From: Siphonodentalium dalli
Taxonomy: Eukaryota > Mollusca > Scaphopoda > Gadilida > Siphonodentaliidae
Reading direction: 5' to 3'
Assembly (NCBI GenBank): GCA_032622095.1
Contig: CP136069.1
Span: forward strand, 123,372,126-123,436,125
Length of the DNA stretch: 64,000 bases
This document shows positions 42,301 to 48,300 of this stretch, piece after piece. The notes below the pieces were generated by a model. That model had not been told where the DNA came from, made no database searches, and worked only from the letters and a program-made list of their open reading frames with translations. The translations under genes and the position numbers were made by a program. Positions within the stretch are counted from its first letter, which is position 1, and the number at the start of each line of letters is the position of its first letter.

Positions 42301-45300
42301 AGTTTCGAGACTTCTGTGTTGAGTTCATTGATTTTAGCCCTGTATGACAGAGAAGACCAGAGCACAGTCATTAGCAGCACAGCAATATGTGGTGTGAACA
42401 CAGATATGACAATAATATTAACCCTTTACCCAACACAAGGGCCCTGTGCCAATGCATTCTCTTATATATGCGAGTCGACCATAGGTCGCCTCGCATATAT
42501 AAGAGAATGCATTGGCTTAACACATTAAAAATTATAAAATTGTTAAAGAATGTAAGAAAAAATGGTAAAAAGTGTTAAAAAAAGATTTTTTTTAGGCCAA
42601 TGTATTCTCTTATATATGCGAGGCGACCTATGGTCGACTCGCATATATAAGAGAATGCATTGGCACAGGGCATAACTGTAACTATCACATTGATTTTAGC
42701 CCTGTATGACAGAGAAGACCAGAGCACAGTCATTAGCAGCACAGCAATATGTGGTGTGAACACAGATATGACAATAATATTAACCCTTTACCCAACAGAA
42801 GGGCCCTGTGCCAATGCATTCTCTTATATATGCGAGTCGACCATAGGTCGCCTCGCATATATAAGAGAATGCATTGGCCTAACACATTAAAAATTGTTAA
42901 AGAATGTAAGAGAATGCATTGGCACAGGGCATAACTGTATCTATCACAATGTGGTCAAGGAGCCGGTTCCAATGATATCCATATTTGTATGGTTCTATTG
43001 AGACAGACCGAAGATATTTTAGGCTGTTGAATCTTTATTTGGCCGGTTTTGGCCGGTTTGTTGGGTAAAGGGTTAATGAATTCTAAATTATTCTACTCTT
43101 TCTAACTCCCCCACGACTAATTTTACAAAATTTTAATTTGTAATTTGTTTATTCGAGATTAACATTTGGCTAAACACTAAAAAAAAAACTTACAAAGATG
43201 AATTATATTGTGTTTAATTTGTAATTTTAACATTCTTGTTCATTAGACAATAATATTTGGCTGGGGAAAAAACACTTACAAACGTTAACAGCTTGTTATT
43301 CGAACCACTACATCCACTAACTGAAATATCTTGAATATATGTTTCTAACTCTTATCTGTAGATTTAATAAAGGAAGAAATGTTGTTGCACCATTTGTATT
43401 CTCTGTGTTAACTTAAGTTGCAAGAGCGAAGACGTTTTTCAGCATTATATCAACAAGTTTGTTGGGAAATATTCTGTGTAGGTAACTTTTTATGGATACA
43501 CAATAAAAGAATAACATGTCATTTTCAGTGTTCGCCCTGTTGTTAGCCATTTTAGCAAATTGCGAAAAAAAAATACAAAGTGGCTAAAATAAATATGCTG
43601 GTGGCTAAAAATATGGCTACAGGCATGTTTCGTGTCGACCGTGAACTGAACGACAATTTATTGTAAACAAAAGAAATTAACCGGCTTAGCACAAGAAGAG
43701 TTAACGTTGTTCGTGAGAGCTGACGAGAATGATGAGATTACGGATGTGGTCGATTGGCTATACTATTGGGCGTCAGTTTCAGGCCCTGAGCAATTAGTTA
43801 GTGATCGTTTAGCGATAGATTATTTATGACGCTATCACAACTGAGTAACCATAGATTTATGAAATGGCTTCTTGTGCAACAAAAGGGCTTTATTTTACGG
43901 TGTTTTAAACTGATTGTAAATGAGTGAAGTCATATATACACCCAATTCAATAGCTTCTCACATTTCATTGACGTTAATGCAGTGGACAGTGTTGAATGGG
44001 ACAATGACACTCACGGACATGACATTAAAGATGGACCTAAACTTAGGCAAGATGCAGTGAAGTTTGCGTCTGTTCTGGAGATGATTTGAATAGTAGATTC
44101 GCTGATAATGAGGACTCCGAGATCTACTCTAGTTTTACCAAACTGTTTGAGCCGTTATATAGTGATAAGCAAGTTATCATAAATCATTCCAAGCGTTTGG
44201 TGGATTATGTAAAACGATGCCGCAATGCGCTAATTTATCCCACAGTATGCGGCTAAACTTTTTCAAAAGTGGCTAACAAAATTGCACAAGTGGCTAAAAA
44301 AATGGCTACAAAGAATTTCGGGCCAGGGCGAACACTGGTCATTTTTATATATATACAAAAATTATTAAACCTGCCTTGAGTAAGTTTATTTACAACTAGC
44401 TGATGTGCCAGACTTTTGACTGGGCTATTTAGGAATTTCTTTGTGATCGCTTCAAGTCAGGAGAAAGAAAAAACTATTGTTTGATCGGTCCAGAAACATG
44501 CCCGTATGAGCGAGGTCAAGGTCAAGGACACGGTCACGCGTGAAATTGGACCCGCTCATATTGTTTCCGGGATCAAAGTTGGCCTCCATACCAAATTTGA
44601 GTCGGATCGGTCGAGGTCCAGAAACATACCTATAAAGGCTATATGAGCGTATATGAGCGAGGTCAAGGTCAAGGACAATAGGAATTTGGAACCACCCATA
44701 TTGTTCCCGGGATCAAAGTAGGCCTACATACCAAATTTGAGTGGGATCGGTCAAGCAGTTTTCAAGTATATAAGACACTTACACTGATGAACATTTGAAC
44801 ACCCCCAGAAGAGAGTTTTAATTCACTTTATCTCTAACAGAGAACGTTGATAATATGACAAACAAATGTTTAACCCTTTCATGCTGGTGCAGATTTAAAG
44901 ATCCTGTGCCAGTGCATTCTCTTATATATGTCTCCCATAGGGATCCTCGAATATATAAGAGAATGCACTGGCTTACAGGGTCAAGGTAAATATTGTTTGG
45001 CCAATGTATTCTCTTATATATACGAGGCTCCCTGTGAGAGACTAACATATATAAGAGAATGTGTTGGTACAGGGTTTTCTAAAATTATCAGGAAGCTCCA
45101 ATCATGGAAGGGTTAATGGCTGCTATTCATATGAACAATAATACCTGATCAGGCCAAGATAATAGGTCTTGTCTTGAACTTGTCGCTGTGGTCCTGGATA
45201 AGTCAAACAATTCATGAATGCAATAATAACAATATATTACTATTATATAGTAACTGCATATTCAATTTTATTATATTTTCATATTTTTTTTACGTCATAA

Positions 45301-48300
45301 TATAAATCATATCCCCACTCCCAAAACACTGAATCCTATTCTCAAGATGTTATCCTACTCTTAGCAATGAGTCATGTCATCAATTTGTGCTTCATTCGGT
45401 ATCCTTGTGCATTATTTTACAGAAATGGCTGGTGATATTGTAGTTTTAAGGACGCATTAGATCTAACTGTGTGTTTTATTGTTGTCTGAGTCGTAACAAA
45501 CTGGTATAGAAAATATAATAATTATAACAGACAACTGTTTTGAGTAGCTTACAGGTTTACTCCTCTCGTGAGATTCGAGGATTATTTTCACTCGGCTAGC
45601 GCCCCGCAAAAATAAGCCTCAGCATCTCACGCTCCTTGGAACAGTTAATTATTGTCTATCTATTTTGTATTAAAGTATTTAAAGACATAATAATCATTTG
45701 CTGCAGTAGATGAAAATGATATATCACTACCCAGGTAGTATACATGTACCACCTTGAACAATGTAACACTTTTCAAACTACTACTATTAAAGAAATCTAC
45801 AATCCATTTATTGTGCCATTTCAGAGTAAATGTTTTCTATATAATACAGAAAGATTAATATTTATTCCTTCATTTGGACCAAACTAAACTTAGATAAACA
45901 CAGGGGGTGTGTCCGAAAACAATTTCAGACATATATGATACGCTGGACCACCCACCGGATTCCCCACCCCCTGATAAACATAGAAAATATTTCAACCATG
46001 AAGAGGCACTTCATATGATTTATATACATGTACGAGAGTGGCTCTATTGGTTACTTATAGTAAGAAGGTATAAAAATTATTAATCACACCCAAGCAGGGA
46101 GGGGCGTGGCACCCTTATTTTCTGTTCAAATTTAAATAATCAATACCTGTGTTTTGGCAAGCGATATGTCAGTCAACAGCCCACACATTCAATAATTAAT
46201 GCTAATCAGCGGCTGAGTGAGTGGATAAAGGGTGCCATTCCAACTGAGTAATAGACCATTATGATGCATACTTTTATTTAACTGAATGGAAGTATCGATT
46301 CAATAATTAAAGAGTGAGGCAAGACTTTTATCTCAGTAAGTCTGAAGACATCAGCAGTGTTTAGCCCTTTCTATACTAATTCAGTTATAAAAGTATATAT
46401 TGAAATGGCCTATTATTAATTTAGAGGGGTGTTTAGGTAATAAAAGCAAACAACTGACAGAAAAACAGATAACAAGAGCAGAATGATTCATATTCATCAG
46501 TGGGAAATGTTCAGATAATAAGTTCAACAAATGACATATGGTCGTTTGTTGAACTTAATACCTGAACATTTCCTAGGGATAACTACTCATAATAATAATA
46601 ATAATAATATAATAATAATAATGACCAGGTTTATATAGCGATTAACTAATTACTTGCTCTAACATGCTTTGTACAATATTACCCCAGTCATTTGTACAAG
46701 CCAACCAATGAACCGGCTGCAGACATTGCATACGCTGCTCTAGTTTGATCAGAACATGCTCTGATACTCATCAGTATGACAAGCTGACAGGTACTCTTAT
46801 AACGCATGAGTGATGCGAAGCTGACACAGTACGAGCGACCTTGCTCAAGGGTCACAACTTGGCGCGGTTTTTGAAACAGCGAACAATCCGACAATTGCAA
46901 GTCGCACAAAGCGGCCAAGCCACTGCTATGTGGAGACTCAATGACCGGCGACGCGCTGCGAACCCATATCGACGTGTTTACAGCGAATACAAGTCCGACA
47001 CGCTAACCACGGAGCTCCACAATGAGTATTGAGGATAGAAATGTTAACAGCACTTTAACAACCCATATTCATTCACTTTATCTTTCCATGAAAAAAGTAC
47101 TCTATGGCAACACCACCAATTATATAGACTTTCACCCTAATCAATTCATATTTAGAAACATTTCCAGGTATTAAGAATCGTTTCTAGGCATTAACTCTTT
47201 AATACTTAATACCTAATGCCTAAACAACTGGTGACGTGATTTGACATCGCCACCCAACTCCCTGGTGATATTTTGTTTACGTGTATTTCAGTCATATAGG
47301 TTATAGAAAGTTTTAACTTTCATTAACTGGTGTTTAGACATATCCGTAGGTGTTCGCTAGAACAACGTCACCAGTGTTCAACAGACACTCCAAATCATGT
47401 TACCAGATGTTAAAGAGTTAAGTTACATGAAAATTGGATCCTCAGAAGTAAGCAATACATAAGACTCACTAATATAAATTTATAAAACATTACCTTTGAC
47501 TCCTGTTTTCATGCCACCAAGACCCTGCTGTGTCATTGGTCGATCAACCACAGTAACTTGAGCATTGAGTGCTGAAAATTAATAAAGATACCGTTATACT
47601 GTTAATTTGGGTGACATAAAAAATAAGCTACCGCTACTGAATATTGTACATTTTGGTGTTGGCAGCATTATTTCGGTTTATGTTTATTTTGGACACACAA
47701 CATACCACAAAATGAATGCAAAAATACCAGAACTATTTTACAATGAAATTTAACACATCTATAAATCAACTAAAGAATCATTTAAACAGTGAAAATCATA
47801 CTGTTTTAATCGCTAATAAGTGTAATATGTTGATGTCCTTAAATTGGGATTTCGAACACTACCAAATCATGTATCAGATATACTTTTTGCCACATGTATT
47901 AAAATGCCCTGAGTTTACATGACATCGATATCAAATCGAGCGGTGTTGTAAAATACTCTTACCATGATGACGCCACATGATCCTCTATTGGCCACGTGGT
48001 ACGCATTGTGAAACCAAAACAAAACCCTGACAACATATCTCGCAGTCAAATTAAAGATAATAGTTGAGTAATTTTGACATGATTTTTGCATTCTTGTTTC
48101 TTGGGAATTTAAATAGACCCGTTGAGTGAGAAAACTAAAGAAACTATTTTACTTTTCAGTTCGTCTTTAATATCTTAGATAAAATGTGAACACAGAAATG
48201 AAATATAGCACCAACAAATAGTTCTCATCAAGTTTCTGTCTTTTTAGCTTAGGTAGCTCAGATCAGATTATAAATAGTCTTACCTCCAGGCTGGGCACCT

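Noticed and set aside
42316-42934. Plus-strand frames with [19 protein letters not shown] as a protein family
   Set aside because: The peptide is simply the translation of the MITE hairpin and appears wherever that hairpin occurs, on both strands.
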